This document shows positions 24,041 through 32,515 of a stretch of DNA of 33,165 nt, piece by piece (position 1 is the first letter of the stretch; each line of letters opens with the position of its first letter). Below the pieces are notes generated by a model, which did not search any database, was not told where the DNA came from, and saw only the letters and a list, made by a program, of their open reading frames with translations. This DNA is from an uncultured Blautia sp. (GTDB taxonomy: Bacteria; Bacillota; Clostridia; Lachnospirales; Lachnospiraceae). Position numbers and translations under genes: made by a program. The stretch lies in the NCBI GenBank assembly GCA_948436455.1, contig CAOJIB010000012.1, forward strand, positions 1-33,165, written 5' to 3'.

Positions 24041-24520
24041 ATGACAAAACAGGCATTAGGCGATCTGATTCTCGCTTCCCAGGAACAGTTGTACCGCGTA
24101 GCGAAATCTCTGTTGTATAACGATGCGGATTGCGCGGACGCCATACAAGAAGCGATTGCCCGTGCATTTTCCAAGTTGCATACCTTAAAGAACGACAAAT
24201 ATGCCAAAACCTGGCTGGTGCGGATTTTGATGAATGAATGTTATGGAATGATGCGAAGAGAGAAAAAACTGGTTTCTCTGGATTTTGTACAGGAAGAGAC
24301 GGCTTTGGAGGCCGCCGACTATTCGGATCTATATACGGCGGTAGCAGAACTTCCAAAGGATATGCGCATGGCGGTAGTACTGTATTATGCGGAAGGGTTC
24401 AGCATCAGAGAAATCGCGGCGATTGAGGAAACGACGGAAAGTGCAATCAAAAATCGCCTGTACAAAGCGAGGGCCAAGCTAAAGAAAAGGCTGGAGGAAG
24501 AGGAGGTAAGAGCGTTATGA
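24041..24520 (+). CDS. ECF-type RNA polymerase sigma factor
   Basis: This 159-aa sigma-70-family protein has only region 2 (LYNDADCADAIQEAIARAFSKL and KTWLVRILMNECYGMMRREKK) and region 4 (LPKDMRMAVVLYYAEGFSIREIA, then SAIKNRLYKARAKLKKRL), the layout of extracytoplasmic-function sigma factors. An upstream in-frame ATG at 23987 would add 18 residues with no ribosome site. The ATG at 24041 has AGAAAGGA upstream and begins the conserved fold. Its stop overlaps the next gene's start (ATGA), so it is translationally coupled to its probable anti-sigma factor. Target promoters are unknown. Confidence 0.9.
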   Translation: MTKQALGDLILASQEQLYRVAKSLLYNDADCADAIQEAIARAFSKLHTLKNDKYAKTWLVRILMNECYGMMRREKKLVSLDFVQEETALEAADYSDLYTAVAELPKDMRMAVVLYYAEGFSIREIAAIEETTESAIKNRLYKARAKLKKRLEEEEVRAL

Positions 24521-25962
24521 GACTGGAAAATTTAAGAGAAGAATTTCCGGCTATGCCGGACGAAATCCGTCAAATGGTAGCGCGGGAAGTGGCCGCGGGG
24601 CTGCGCGGGGAAGAGAAGAACCAAGGGAAACGGTTATCTTTCAAAAAAGCGGCGGTAATCACTTTAGCGGCGACGCTGGCCGTAGGCACGACGGCCGTCG
24701 CCGGTACGAGGATCTACCAGTGGCGTACGGAAAAGGAAGGGGATTATGGTCTGAAGGCCGGCCTTGTGCCGGAAGAGATCCTTGCTGAAGAGGAAGCCGC
24801 CGTGCTTCCGGATGAAATCCCGGCAATATCCATAGAAGCCAGTTATCTGCCGGCGGGTATGGTCGCCGCGGACGATGGCTCGACGAAATACTATTATTCA
24901 GAAACTCCGTATCAAGGAGGGATTTCCATTGCCACACTCGTCATGGACGAGGATCTTTCCGCCGATGAGCTGCCGGTCAGCGATATGTACGTGACTCTCA
25001 GCGAATCGCTGAACTTGGGCGGACAGGAAGCGGTCTATCTGGAAAAACAGATCGAAGAGGGGGCCGGCATAGGGTTTGATAAGAAAATCTATCTGGCGTT
25101 TCCTAAGTACTGGCAAATTCTGGAGATTTTTGTCGGTGAAGACGTTTCCAAGGACGAGGCATTGAAAGTTGCCGAAGGCTTGCAGCTTACGCCTACCGGA
25201 GAGACGACGCCCCGCCAGGAGGTATATACCTGGAGCCAGATGCTGCAGCAGGAGCCGCAGGCGGAGGAAATACCGCAGACGGCCATTGCGGAGGAAGTGG
25301 GAAATATTCATAAAGTCGGAGATTCTATCCAGGTTTCCACCTATGCGACCGTAGGGGAAGAGGAATGGGTGGAAACGCTTCTTGAAGCGAAGGTAACGGA
25401 CGTACAGATTGCGGAGGATCTGAGCCTTTTGCAGGATGCAGATGCGGACTTGCAGGCGGCGCTGGGCGCAGACGGAAAGCTGGTGGAAAATGAAATTTCC
25501 TATGTACATGCTGGTAACGGCATAGATTCTTTGGATGAAACGGTTTATACCGAAAAGGTGAAGCAGCGGCTGGCTTATGTGACGGTGGAATATACAAATA
25601 CGAGCGAGCAGGAGCTGCGGGATGTTCTATTCTTTGGAAGCTTCGTGGGACTGGTGGAAAATACCCAGGGCTATGCAATTTATGACCGGGCCGCCTATGA
25701 CGAGCGGCAGGAAACAGATTTTGTCAGTGAAAGCAGCCTCGGCGGTTTTGGAGAGATGGACTATTACGACGTACATGGAGGAGAACGAGACAATAATTAC
25801 ATTCCTTCTATACAGCCGGGGGAAACCGTTACGGTACACATGGCGAAGATCGTTAATGAAGACGAGCTGGATAAGATGTATTTTCTACTGGATACGGCGG
25901 GCGGCGCGTTTGAATTCAGTGAAGAAAGCTTACAGACTGGCTATGTAGATATAAGACAATAA
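24517..25962 (+). CDS. Membrane-anchored probable anti-sigma factor with large extracellular domain
   Basis: This 481-aa protein has a short cytoplasmic N-terminus (~residues 1-43), one membrane helix (~45-65, AAVITLAATLAVGTTAVAG) and a large external part of more than 400 residues. The outside part has an acidic segment, an ASYLPAGM-type motif seen in some DUF4367-like anti-sigma ectodomains, and a C-terminal beta-rich domain (LAYVTVEYTNTSEQELRDVLF, then SIQPGETVTVHMAKIV) that resembles DUF4352/DUF5067-type extracellular folds. I do not recognise a zinc anti-sigma (ZAS) motif. The role as anti-sigma factor is inferred from the 4-base overlap with the sigma gene and the topology. It is followed by the bidirectional terminator. 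Confidence 0.75.
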   Translation: MRLENLREEFPAMPDEIRQMVAREVAAGLRGEEKNQGKRLSFKKAAVITLAATLAVGTTAVAGTRIYQWRTEKEGDYGLKAGLVPEEILAEEEAAVLPDEIPAISIEASYLPAGMVAADDGSTKYYYSETPYQGGISIATLVMDEDLSADELPVSDMYVTLSESLNLGGQEAVYLEKQIEEGAGIGFDKKIYLAFPKYWQILEIFVGEDVSKDEALKVAEGLQLTPTGETTPRQEVYTWSQMLQQEPQAEEIPQTAIAEEVGNIHKVGDSIQVSTYATVGEEEWVETLLEAKVTDVQIAEDLSLLQDADADLQAALGADGKLVENEISYVHAGNGIDSLDETVYTEKVKQRLAYVTVEYTNTSEQELRDVLFFGSFVGLVENTQGYAIYDRAAYDERQETDFVSESSLGGFGEMDYYDVHGGERDNNYIPSIQPGETVTVHMAKIVNEDELDKMYFLLDTAGGAFEFSEESLQTGYVDIRQ

Positions 25963-25965
25963 AAG

Positions 25966-26015
25966 AAAAGGCCGAAAGCCTGCAGAAAATTTCCTCTGTG
26001 GGCTTTCGGCCTTTT
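25966..26015. terminator. Bidirectional terminator between the anti-sigma and htrA genes
   Basis: A perfect 15-bp inverted repeat, AAAAGGCCGAAAGCC (25966-25980) and GGCTTTCGGCCTTTT (26001-26015), encloses a 20-base loop. Its A-run and T-run ends let it stop transcription from both convergent genes. Confidence 0.92.
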
Positions 26016-26055
26016 CACATATTTTTATTTAGGAGGTTACTTTTTAGAAAACTGT

Positions 26056-27648
26056 TTATTCTCCGGCAGGTCGCGCGTCAAAGGTTACTGTCAATGTCTG
26101 GGCGACGTATTCGCCGTTGTCCGCGCGGTTTATGACGATTTCTACCGTTTCGCCTTTGGCGTAATAGGTGAGCTTTTCCAGCAGATCATCTCGGGAGGTT
26201 ACGCTTTGGCCGTCCAGTTTAGAAATAATATCGCCTTTTTTCATGCCGGCCGCTTCTGCCGCGCTGCCCTCGCTGACCTCGGCGACGAAGGCGCCGTTGG
26301 GCATATTATACATCTGGATTGCTTCGTCCGTCAGATTGGCTACCTGGATGCCCAGATAAGCGCTCTTGCCTTCTTCCACCTTGTCGCGGGTTTCCCGGCT
26401 CATTAATTCATCCAGGATCGGAGAAGCGCTGGTGATGGGAATGGCGTAGCCCATGCCCTCGACAGCGTTTGCCGCTTCCTTGGCGGAATTGATGCCGATG
26501 AGCTGGCCCTGCATATTCAGAAGCGCGCCGCCGCTGTTTCCAGGATTGATGGCGGCGTCGGTCTGGATCATTTCGGCGTTGTTGGATTCGTCAACGGCTA
26601 CCGTACGGTTCAGGGCGCTGACCCAGCCGGAGGTCACGGATTGTCCGTAGCCTAAGGCATTTCCGATGGCGACTACCTGATCGCCCACCTCCAGGGAATC
26701 GGAGTCGCCGATCTGGGCAATTTGCAGCTGGGCCATGGTGTCCTCCGGGATATCGCTTTTCTTTACGGAAATGACGGCCAGATCATTGGAAGGATCGGTA
26801 CCCTTGATGCGTGCGCTGACGGCGCCTTCCATATCTAGCTCATTATTCTGGCTTAAGCTGTCCTTGGTCTGTTGTGCGGACGCCACGGAATCGCCGATAA
26901 AGCAAACGCTCAGCTCATTAGCGTCCGATACCACATGATTATTCGTGGCGATCAGAAGCTCTTCATCATTTTCTCCGACGATTACGCCGGAGCCACTGCC
27001 GATTCCCTGGTATTTCTGCATGCCGCCGAAAAAGTTCGGGATTTCCTGTACGCTGACGGAAGTAATCGCCACGACGGAGGGCATAGCGCTTTTGGCCACG
27101 GAAGCCACGCTTCCGCTGATCGCCGCTGTCGTGCTGGTGTTAGAGCCTGCCGCTGCATCCGTCTGGGGTACCAGCGGCGTACTTTGCAGGGAAGGCTTCG
27201 ATTCCTCCTGGGTATGGAAATATTTATTTCCCAGGAGATTGGCTCCCTGGAATACGGCGCTGGCAACCAGTCCAAAGACCAGCGCCATCGTAATGGTCAG
27301 GCCGAATTTCTTCCCTATGCCGCTATCGCCGCCAGGCTTTTTCTCTGGCCGTTGCTTCTTCGGCTGTGGATGGTATCCGCCTCCCGGATAAGTGTTTCTC
27401 TGGTACGTCTGTTGTCCGTATCCCTGGTTCTGCTGGTAGCCGTTCCCCTGGTACGGATTCTGGTAATTGCCTTGATAGGAATTTTGGTAAGAGGTTGGCT
27501 CTGGTTCCTCCTCCTCTGTGGCGGAGGTATCGGAAGCGCTTGCCGTTTCCTGTGCGGCCTCTTCATTTACCGGATAATGCTCATATTGCTTCTCCTCATG
27601 TAAATTTCCTCGATACATATCTCCATCCCATTGAATACGATCACTCAT
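26056..27648 (-). CDS. htrA: HtrA/DegP-type membrane-anchored serine protease with PDZ domain
   Basis: This 530-aa S1C-family protease handles misfolded proteins at the cell surface. The order is a cytoplasmic N-terminus, one membrane helix (~residues 115-140), the trypsin-like domain with triad His238 (NNHVV), Asp289 (SNDLAV) and Ser372 (GNSGGA), and a single PDZ domain (~430-510). Two features stand out. The cytoplasmic tail has a low-complexity Tyr/Gln/Asn/Gly-rich stretch (~54-95). An insertion of about 25 residues lies between the His and Asp segments. An upstream in-frame start (27711) lacks support; the ATG at 27648 has GAGAGGAG upstream. Proximity to an ECF sigma/anti-sigma pair suggests a shared envelope-stress theme, though the genes converge. 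Confidence 0.94.
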   Translation of the reverse strand: MSDRIQWDGDMYRGNLHEEKQYEHYPVNEEAAQETASASDTSATEEEEPEPTSYQNSYQGNYQNPYQGNGYQQNQGYGQQTYQRNTYPGGGYHPQPKKQRPEKKPGGDSGIGKKFGLTITMALVFGLVASAVFQGANLLGNKYFHTQEESKPSLQSTPLVPQTDAAAGSNTSTTAAISGSVASVAKSAMPSVVAITSVSVQEIPNFFGGMQKYQGIGSGSGVIVGENDEELLIATNNHVVSDANELSVCFIGDSVASAQQTKDSLSQNNELDMEGAVSARIKGTDPSNDLAVISVKKSDIPEDTMAQLQIAQIGDSDSLEVGDQVVAIGNALGYGQSVTSGWVSALNRTVAVDESNNAEMIQTDAAINPGNSGGALLNMQGQLIGINSAKEAANAVEGMGYAIPITSASPILDELMSRETRDKVEEGKSAYLGIQVANLTDEAIQMYNMPNGAFVAEVSEGSAAEAAGMKKGDIISKLDGQSVTSRDDLLEKLTYYAKGETVEIVINRADNGEYVAQTLTVTFDARPAGE

Positions 27649-27768
27649 AACGACAACTCCTCTCTGAAAAACAATTCGTACTGCTTTTATGAGGCTTAGT
27701 TTATCAATCAATTGTGATAGAAATGTGATGATATGTTTAATAAATGATGAAACTAAAGAAACTGGAAA

Positions 27769-28704
27769 TTATTTTCTCCAAAATCCCGGACTGTCCGTGC
27801 ACATAAGGAGGAATCGTTTTGGCAGCCGCCGATAGTTTTTTCCCAGCAGGTAGCCGGCGTATTTGCAGGCGCTTTGCGCAAACAAAGAGGGGATCAGCCA
27901 CCATCTGCGTATGGAAGCTAAATACCTGGCGGTGGCAAGGACCAGCTTGATCCCCTCTCCTTCCGAGGGGATATCGCGAAAGACGTCGGGATTTTGCGCC
28001 TGGGAGACGCCCAGGTCAAAATTTCGGTGGAATTGCTGCCGGCAGGTGTAATTGTGGGAATGGAATACCCGTGCTTTGGCGGCATAGGCTACGCCGTAGC
28101 CGCGACGGATCACTTTAGCGGCATAGAGCATATCTTCATTAAAAATGGCCTGCGGGACAAAGCCGCCCAGTTTTTCGTAGGTTTCTTTTTCATAGGCGGC
28201 GCAGACGTCGGAGCAGAAAAAGGTTTTGATCCCCAAAAGGGGCAGATCGTTCGCAGTTTTTACTCGGCCTTCCTCTGGATAATTGAAGCAGCGGGTAAAA
28301 CGTTCCGCCTCCCGGCAGTCTTCCTTGGGGAGCTGTCGAGCGTAGGCCGCCTTCACCTGGGGGTCCGAAAAGGGCGCCAGAAGCTCTTCCACTAGATGAT
28401 GATCGGCGGGAACGGCGTCCTGCGTCATGAAAATCATATAATCGCTCTGGGACATGCCGGCCAGTTGCCGCCGGGTCGCCGCGTGGTCGAAGTCTTCTTT
28501 GGCGATGTGGCGGACAAAAAGCTGCGGATGGCGCGCCTGTAGGCCGTCGTCCCAGAAAGAGGCTTCCGTATTGATGATATAAATATGGGAAATGGGGAAG
28601 GACTGGTTTTCCAGCATGGTCAAAAGCCGTTCCAATTCTTTGCCCGGCCGATAGGCGGGGATCAGTACGTCTGCGGTTTTTTGGCAGAGAGTTTGCTCGT
28701 TCAT
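27769..28704 (-). CDS. Family 2 glycosyltransferase (rhamnosyltransferase-like)
   Basis: This 311-aa GT-A fold enzyme resembles bacterial rhamnosyltransferases of GT2. It has a nucleotide-binding start ADVLIPAYRPGKELERLL, the motif FDHAATR, which I associate with rhamnosyltransferases, MTQDAVPAD at the metal-binding position and FNEDMLYAAKVIRRGY at the catalytic-base position. An in-frame start at 28749 adds 15 residues. The ATG at 28704 with AGAGG upstream is preferred. It follows the LCP gene in the polysaccharide block, separated by a hairpin. Donor and acceptor are unknown. Confidence 0.88.
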   Translation of the reverse strand: MNEQTLCQKTADVLIPAYRPGKELERLLTMLENQSFPISHIYIINTEASFWDDGLQARHPQLFVRHIAKEDFDHAATRRQLAGMSQSDYMIFMTQDAVPADHHLVEELLAPFSDPQVKAAYARQLPKEDCREAERFTRCFNYPEEGRVKTANDLPLLGIKTFFCSDVCAAYEKETYEKLGGFVPQAIFNEDMLYAAKVIRRGYGVAYAAKARVFHSHNYTCRQQFHRNFDLGVSQAQNPDVFRDIPSEGEGIKLVLATARYLASIRRWWLIPSLFAQSACKYAGYLLGKNYRRLPKRFLLMCTDSPGFWRK

Positions 28705-28720
28705 TTTTTTCCTCTTATAG

Positions 28721-28760
28721 AAAACGGCGGATAGATGCGCGTTTGGCATCCGTCCGCCGT
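28721..28760 (-). terminator. Hairpin between the LCP and glycosyltransferase genes (possible attenuator)
   Basis: The arms 28724-28731 and 28753-28760 (ACGGCGGA/TCCGCCGT) pair over 8 bp, with four more pairs inside after a mismatch. On the minus strand only TTTTC follows, so termination would be partial. It may reduce expression of the downstream glycosyltransferase. Confidence 0.45.
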
Positions 28761-28773
28761 GTAGGCAGTATTG

Positions 28774-29862
28774 TCAGGATTCTTCCGATCGGTTGGCAAA
28801 ATACGTTTCATCGTAGCCGGAAAGCTGTACGATTACGTCGCTGCGGTGCAGCACCACATCCGAGGGCTGATAACTTGGATCTTCACCGAATAGGAAATTG
28901 TGCAGTTCCACCACGTTATTTCTTAAAGTAACCGGCACGACACAGGAGCCCTTTGTCTCAAAGGTAACGGGTACGAAGCCCTTGGGGAAGCCCATCGTTT
29001 CGCCCAGATTGTAGGAGAGCATGCCGGCGCCCATCTGGAAGATCTCTTCTTTGCGCAGAGAAGTTTCGATCATCGGGAATACCCGGTTCATTACGTCGTT
29101 GAGCTGTACGAGGCTGGCTTTTTTCGCCTTTTCCACCAGCTTGGAGATTACGGTTCGCTGGCGTTCGGTTCGTTTGTAATCGTCGCCGCCGCCGTAACGG
29201 ATACGGGCATAGGAGGTTGCCTGTGTGCCGTCCAGGTGCATTAGCTGCGTCGTTCCCTGTTCCGGGGGATCCAGCGGTTCATAAGATTTTCCGGTGACTT
29301 CGGCGGTGCCTACGCAGTAATTGTTCATATGCACGACTTCGTCGTGGGTCATTTCGATATCTACGCCGCCCAGACAGTCTACAACCTCTGTGACCGCTGC
29401 AAAATTCACGGTTACATAGTCTTCGATATTCAGATCCAGATTTGTATTGAGCATAGACAAAGCCTGCCGGGCGCCGCCATACGCGTAAGCCGCGTTGCAT
29501 TTCTGGTAGGAATCATCCCCCACATCCAGCAGAGTATCCCGGTATAGAGAGACCATTTTCACTTCTTTTGTATCATTATTGATACTGGCGATAATAATCG
29601 TATCGCTGTTTTCCGCGCTCAGCTCCGTACCTTCGCCACGACTGTCAATACCGAAGAGAGCGATATTGGTAAAGCCGCCGAAGGTTTCCGCCTGTACGGC
29701 GTTCATTTCGATGTCGCCTTTTTCGAATTCTGTCGTTTTCATATTATCCAGGCCGGCGTTGACCTTTCCGTAGACGTACAGGCCGCCGATCAAAAGCAGT
29801 AGTATGATGATTTCCAGTACAAAAAAAACTTTTCTTTTTACGCCAGATTTTCTCCTCGCCAT
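28774..29862 (-). CDS. LytR-CpsA-Psr (LCP) family glycopolymer transferase
   Basis: This 362-aa membrane-anchored enzyme has a short basic N-terminus, one hydrophobic helix (~residues 11-32) and an extracellular LCP domain. LCP proteins transfer polyprenyl-linked glycopolymers onto peptidoglycan. Conserved segments include ALFGIDSRGE, NSDTIIIASI, the SLYRDTLLDV arginine/aspartate motif, KCNAAYAYGG and RTERQRTVISKLV with active-site arginines. It lies 38 bp after the sugar phosphotransferase gene, suggesting that it attaches the polymer this cluster builds. The ATG at 29862 has GAAGGA upstream. Confidence 0.93.
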   Translation of the reverse strand: MARRKSGVKRKVFFVLEIIILLLLIGGLYVYGKVNAGLDNMKTTEFEKGDIEMNAVQAETFGGFTNIALFGIDSRGEGTELSAENSDTIIIASINNDTKEVKMVSLYRDTLLDVGDDSYQKCNAAYAYGGARQALSMLNTNLDLNIEDYVTVNFAAVTEVVDCLGGVDIEMTHDEVVHMNNYCVGTAEVTGKSYEPLDPPEQGTTQLMHLDGTQATSYARIRYGGGDDYKRTERQRTVISKLVEKAKKASLVQLNDVMNRVFPMIETSLRKEEIFQMGAGMLSYNLGETMGFPKGFVPVTFETKGSCVVPVTLRNNVVELHNFLFGEDPSYQPSDVVLHRSDVIVQLSGYDETYFANRSEES

Positions 29863-29900
29863 GATCCTTCCCTCACTCTTAAGAAATGTAAAAGTTTCTG

Positions 29901-31304
29901 TCAGTATGCGTTTTTATTGATAAAGCCTGTAAATATGGTCATGATCAAAATCTTGATATCCAGGCCGATGGTCCAGTTTTCGATATAGTACAGGTCGTAT
30001 TCGATGCGCTTGCGGATGGAGGTATTTCCCCGATAGCCGTTTACCTGCGCCCAGCCGGTTAAGCCTGGCCGCACTTGATGCTTCACCATGTAGCGGGGGA
30101 TTTCCTCCCGGAATTTCTCCACGAAGAAGGGCCGTTCTGGACGGGGGCCTACCAGGCTCATATTCCCTTTGAGAATGTTAAAGAGCTGGGGCAGCTCGTC
30201 GATGCTTGTCCGGCGCATGAATTTGCCGATGCCCGTCACCCGGGGATCGTTTTTTACGGTCCACGCCTTTTTTTCCTCCTGTTCGGGCTGTACTTCCATG
30301 GAGCGGAATTTGTACATCCAGAAGGGTTTATTATGCAGCCCCACCCGCTCCTGCCGGTAGATCAGCGGTCCGGGAGAGGTCAGCTTTATCAGGATGCACA
30401 TAAAAAGCATGACCGGAGAGGCCAAAATAATGCCGAAGAAGGAGCCGACGATATCCATCAGCCGCTTGACGACCGCGTTGAACGTATTCGTCAAAGGGAC
30501 GTAGCGTATATTGATGACCGGAAGCCCCAGAATATCCTCGGTATAGGGCTTGGTGGGAATAATATTATTGTAATCCGGAATGAATTTTGTATGCACGCCG
30601 GACTTTTCGCAAAGGGCGACGATTTCTTCCAGCCGGTCGTATTTCGCAAGGCCCAAGGTGACGACGATTTCATCCAGACAGTTCGCGGGAAGGATCACCA
30701 TCAGATTGGCGATCCGGCCGATGACTTTCACGCCCCGGTAGACGGTGCCCGCTTCCACGTCGTCGTCCAGGATGCCCCGGATCGTATAGCCCCACTGGGG
30801 ATTGGCCAGGATCCGGTCGATGTATTCCTCCGCCGCCCGGCTGTAGCCCACCAGCAGAATATATTTCTGATTCATGCCCCGCCGCCGCATATCCCGGAGA
30901 ATGTAGCGGATCATATTCCGCACGAAGGTTTCTCCGGTCACGTTGATGGCGCAGAAAATGTAGATGACCGTCCTGGAAAAATCGTTCTCCTTGAGCATGT
31001 AGAGTACAAATATGAACAGCAGCATTCCCAGCATATTGGCCTTGCAGATGTTAGCCAGCTCCAGCCGTCGCCCTTGCACGCGCTTGGGCGTGTAGAGATT
31101 AAAGGCGTAGTAAAGCACAAGAAAGCCGGGGACGATCAGAAGCAGCACCGACATATATTGTTCAAAAGAAAGCCTGCCGCTGGCAGGGTCGTTCAGCGGC
31201 GTTAGGAATTTTATCATCCAGGCCAGCAGATATGAAAATGCAATGACAAAAGCATCCAGCAGAACATGCATCCGATTGAAATACTTTTGGTTATCTTTGA
31301 TCAA
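29901..31304 (-). CDS. Polyprenyl-phosphate sugar phosphotransferase (initiating, WbaP/WcaJ-like)
   Basis: This 467-aa membrane enzyme starts glycan assembly by moving a sugar 1-phosphate onto undecaprenyl phosphate. The N-terminal half has about four membrane helices and a CoA-binding-like domain (KYILLVGYSRAAEEYIDRIL). The C-terminal catalytic domain (Bac_transf) starts near KRLMDIVGSFFGII and has SPGPLIYRQERVG, YKFRSM, RRTSIDELPQLFNIL, GNMSLVGPRPE and VRPGLTGWAQV. The start is a TTG at 31302-31304 with AGAGGTGA about 7 bases upstream. The next ATG lies 11 codons in and lacks a good site. A promoter is found at 31373-31401. The sugar (glucose, galactose or an aminosugar) cannot be decided. 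Confidence 0.94.
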   Translation of the reverse strand: MIKDNQKYFNRMHVLLDAFVIAFSYLLAWMIKFLTPLNDPASGRLSFEQYMSVLLLIVPGFLVLYYAFNLYTPKRVQGRRLELANICKANMLGMLLFIFVLYMLKENDFSRTVIYIFCAINVTGETFVRNMIRYILRDMRRRGMNQKYILLVGYSRAAEEYIDRILANPQWGYTIRGILDDDVEAGTVYRGVKVIGRIANLMVILPANCLDEIVVTLGLAKYDRLEEIVALCEKSGVHTKFIPDYNNIIPTKPYTEDILGLPVINIRYVPLTNTFNAVVKRLMDIVGSFFGIILASPVMLFMCILIKLTSPGPLIYRQERVGLHNKPFWMYKFRSMEVQPEQEEKKAWTVKNDPRVTGIGKFMRRTSIDELPQLFNILKGNMSLVGPRPERPFFVEKFREEIPRYMVKHQVRPGLTGWAQVNGYRGNTSIRKRIEYDLYYIENWTIGLDIKILIMTIFTGFINKNAY

Positions 31305-31535
31305 TAGAATTCACCTCTGGAAACGGTTTTTTTGTCAGCTTGTATTAGTAGTTCCGGCATCTGCACTTATATACTATATAATAGTTGTTCTTAAAAGTAA
31401 ACATAATATTCCTGTTTTAATTCTGAAAAATTTGTAAAATCCTGCCGGCTGCACCCATGGATTTTTCAGGAAAAACTGAACATAAGACGGCATTGGCAAA
31501 GCGGCTGCATTCCGGGAGCCGTTCGAAAGGATGCC
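31305..31535. other. Intergenic region upstream of the sugar phosphotransferase
   Basis: This 231-bp stretch, A/T-rich in the half next to the phosphotransferase gene, holds the promoter at 31373-31401. The half next to the upstream glycosyltransferase contains only weak inverted repeats (CGGCT/AGCCG near 31512-31531, TTCAG/CTGAA near 31465-31480). I see no convincing terminator or RNA gene. Confidence 0.5.
31373..31401 (-). promoter_or_regulatory. Promoter for the phosphotransferase-LCP-glycosyltransferase genes
   Basis: On the minus strand TTTACT (31396-31401) and TATAGT (31373-31378) are 17 bp apart in A/T-rich DNA. The start site would be near 31366, about 60 bases before the TTG start. 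Confidence 0.6.
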
Positions 31536-32504
31536 CTAGTTTTTTAGAAACTTCCCGATATTTTTCCATAATTCCCATTGAATTTTGCAGTAATTTCCCA
31601 GATGCTTCCAGGAAAAGGGCACCTTCTTTTCTTTTTTACATAAGCTCAGGCCATTTTTGATGCCGGCCGCATATTCCCTGCCAAAACCTTTTTTCACAAA
31701 GAAGAGAAATTTTATAAAAAATCCGGCGGCCAAAAGGGGGGAGTTTAGGATAAGCTGCGGAAGGGGCATATTCTTATAGGCCATATAGACGTTATTCCGG
31801 GAAGAATAACGGGTTTTAAACTGGTTATACCGAGAGCCGGTCGTACCGCTTCCGATATGATAGACGACGGCGTAGGGGAGATACCAGTTCTCATAGCCGT
31901 AGATCCTGGCCCGGTAGCACAAATCCATATCTTCCAAATAGGCGAAATGCTCTTCGTCGAAGCAGCCGATTTCCTCTAGGATCTTCCGGCGGTAAATGGC
32001 GGCGCCGGCGCAGGAGGAGAAGATCGGCTCTTCCACATCGTAGGCGTCTAACGGCTTTCCTTTTCCCCGAGCAAAGGCCCAGCCTAGGGCATTATAGAAA
32101 TTTCCTGCGTCGTCCATCTGCTCTCTATTGTGATACTGGATCATCCTCGCCTGGCAGGAAAAAGCCTTCTTGTGGCGGCGGATACCGGCGAGCAGCTCCC
32201 TGACAAAATCCGGGTGCACCTGGGTATCGTTGTTTAGAAGGATCACATACGGACGGCGGCTGGCGCGGATGCCCGCGTTGACCGCGCCGCAAAAGCCGAA
32301 ATTTTCGCCCAGGGGGATCTGGCGGATTTGGGGGAAATTTTCCGAAAGCCAGGAAAGGCTTTCGTCGCTGGAGCCATTATCCACCACGTAGATAGGAAAT
32401 CCCTGCACGCTTTGGGCGGCCAGGGCCGGAATGCATTCCTTTAGATAGGCCAGGCCGTTGAAATTCGGTATTACGATAGATACTTCATGGATCTTTCTGT
32501 TCAT
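31536..32504 (-). CDS. Family 2 glycosyltransferase
   Basis: This 322-aa GT2 enzyme has a GT-A fold: VSIVIPNFNGLAYLKECI at the nucleotide-binding strand, VVDNGSSDESL, ILLNNDTQVHPDF (NND in place of DxD) and FAYLEDMDLCYRARIYGY with the probable catalytic acidic residues. It resembles rhamnosyltransferase-type enzymes for surface polysaccharides. An in-frame start at 32576 would overlap the upstream gene; the ATG at 32504 has ACGAGGAAA upstream and leaves an 11-bp gap. A C-terminal hydrophobic stretch may bind the membrane. Confidence 0.9.
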   Translation of the reverse strand: MNRKIHEVSIVIPNFNGLAYLKECIPALAAQSVQGFPIYVVDNGSSDESLSWLSENFPQIRQIPLGENFGFCGAVNAGIRASRRPYVILLNNDTQVHPDFVRELLAGIRRHKKAFSCQARMIQYHNREQMDDAGNFYNALGWAFARGKGKPLDAYDVEEPIFSSCAGAAIYRRKILEEIGCFDEEHFAYLEDMDLCYRARIYGYENWYLPYAVVYHIGSGTTGSRYNQFKTRYSSRNNVYMAYKNMPLPQLILNSPLLAAGFFIKFLFFVKKGFGREYAAGIKNGLSLCKKEKKVPFSWKHLGNYCKIQWELWKNIGKFLKN

Positions 32505-32515
32505 ATATTTCCTCG

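Noticed and set aside
26872-27603. 243-aa plus-strand frame antisense to htrA with hydrophobic end
   Set aside because: The hydrophobic run is the complement of the low-complexity htrA tail; there is no ribosome site or domain.
30075-31205. 376-aa open frame on the plus strand, antisense to the sugar phosphotransferase
   Set aside because: It mirrors a well-conserved gene in the opposite strand, is rich in His/Asp/Gly as expected of a shadow frame, and shows no recognisable domain.
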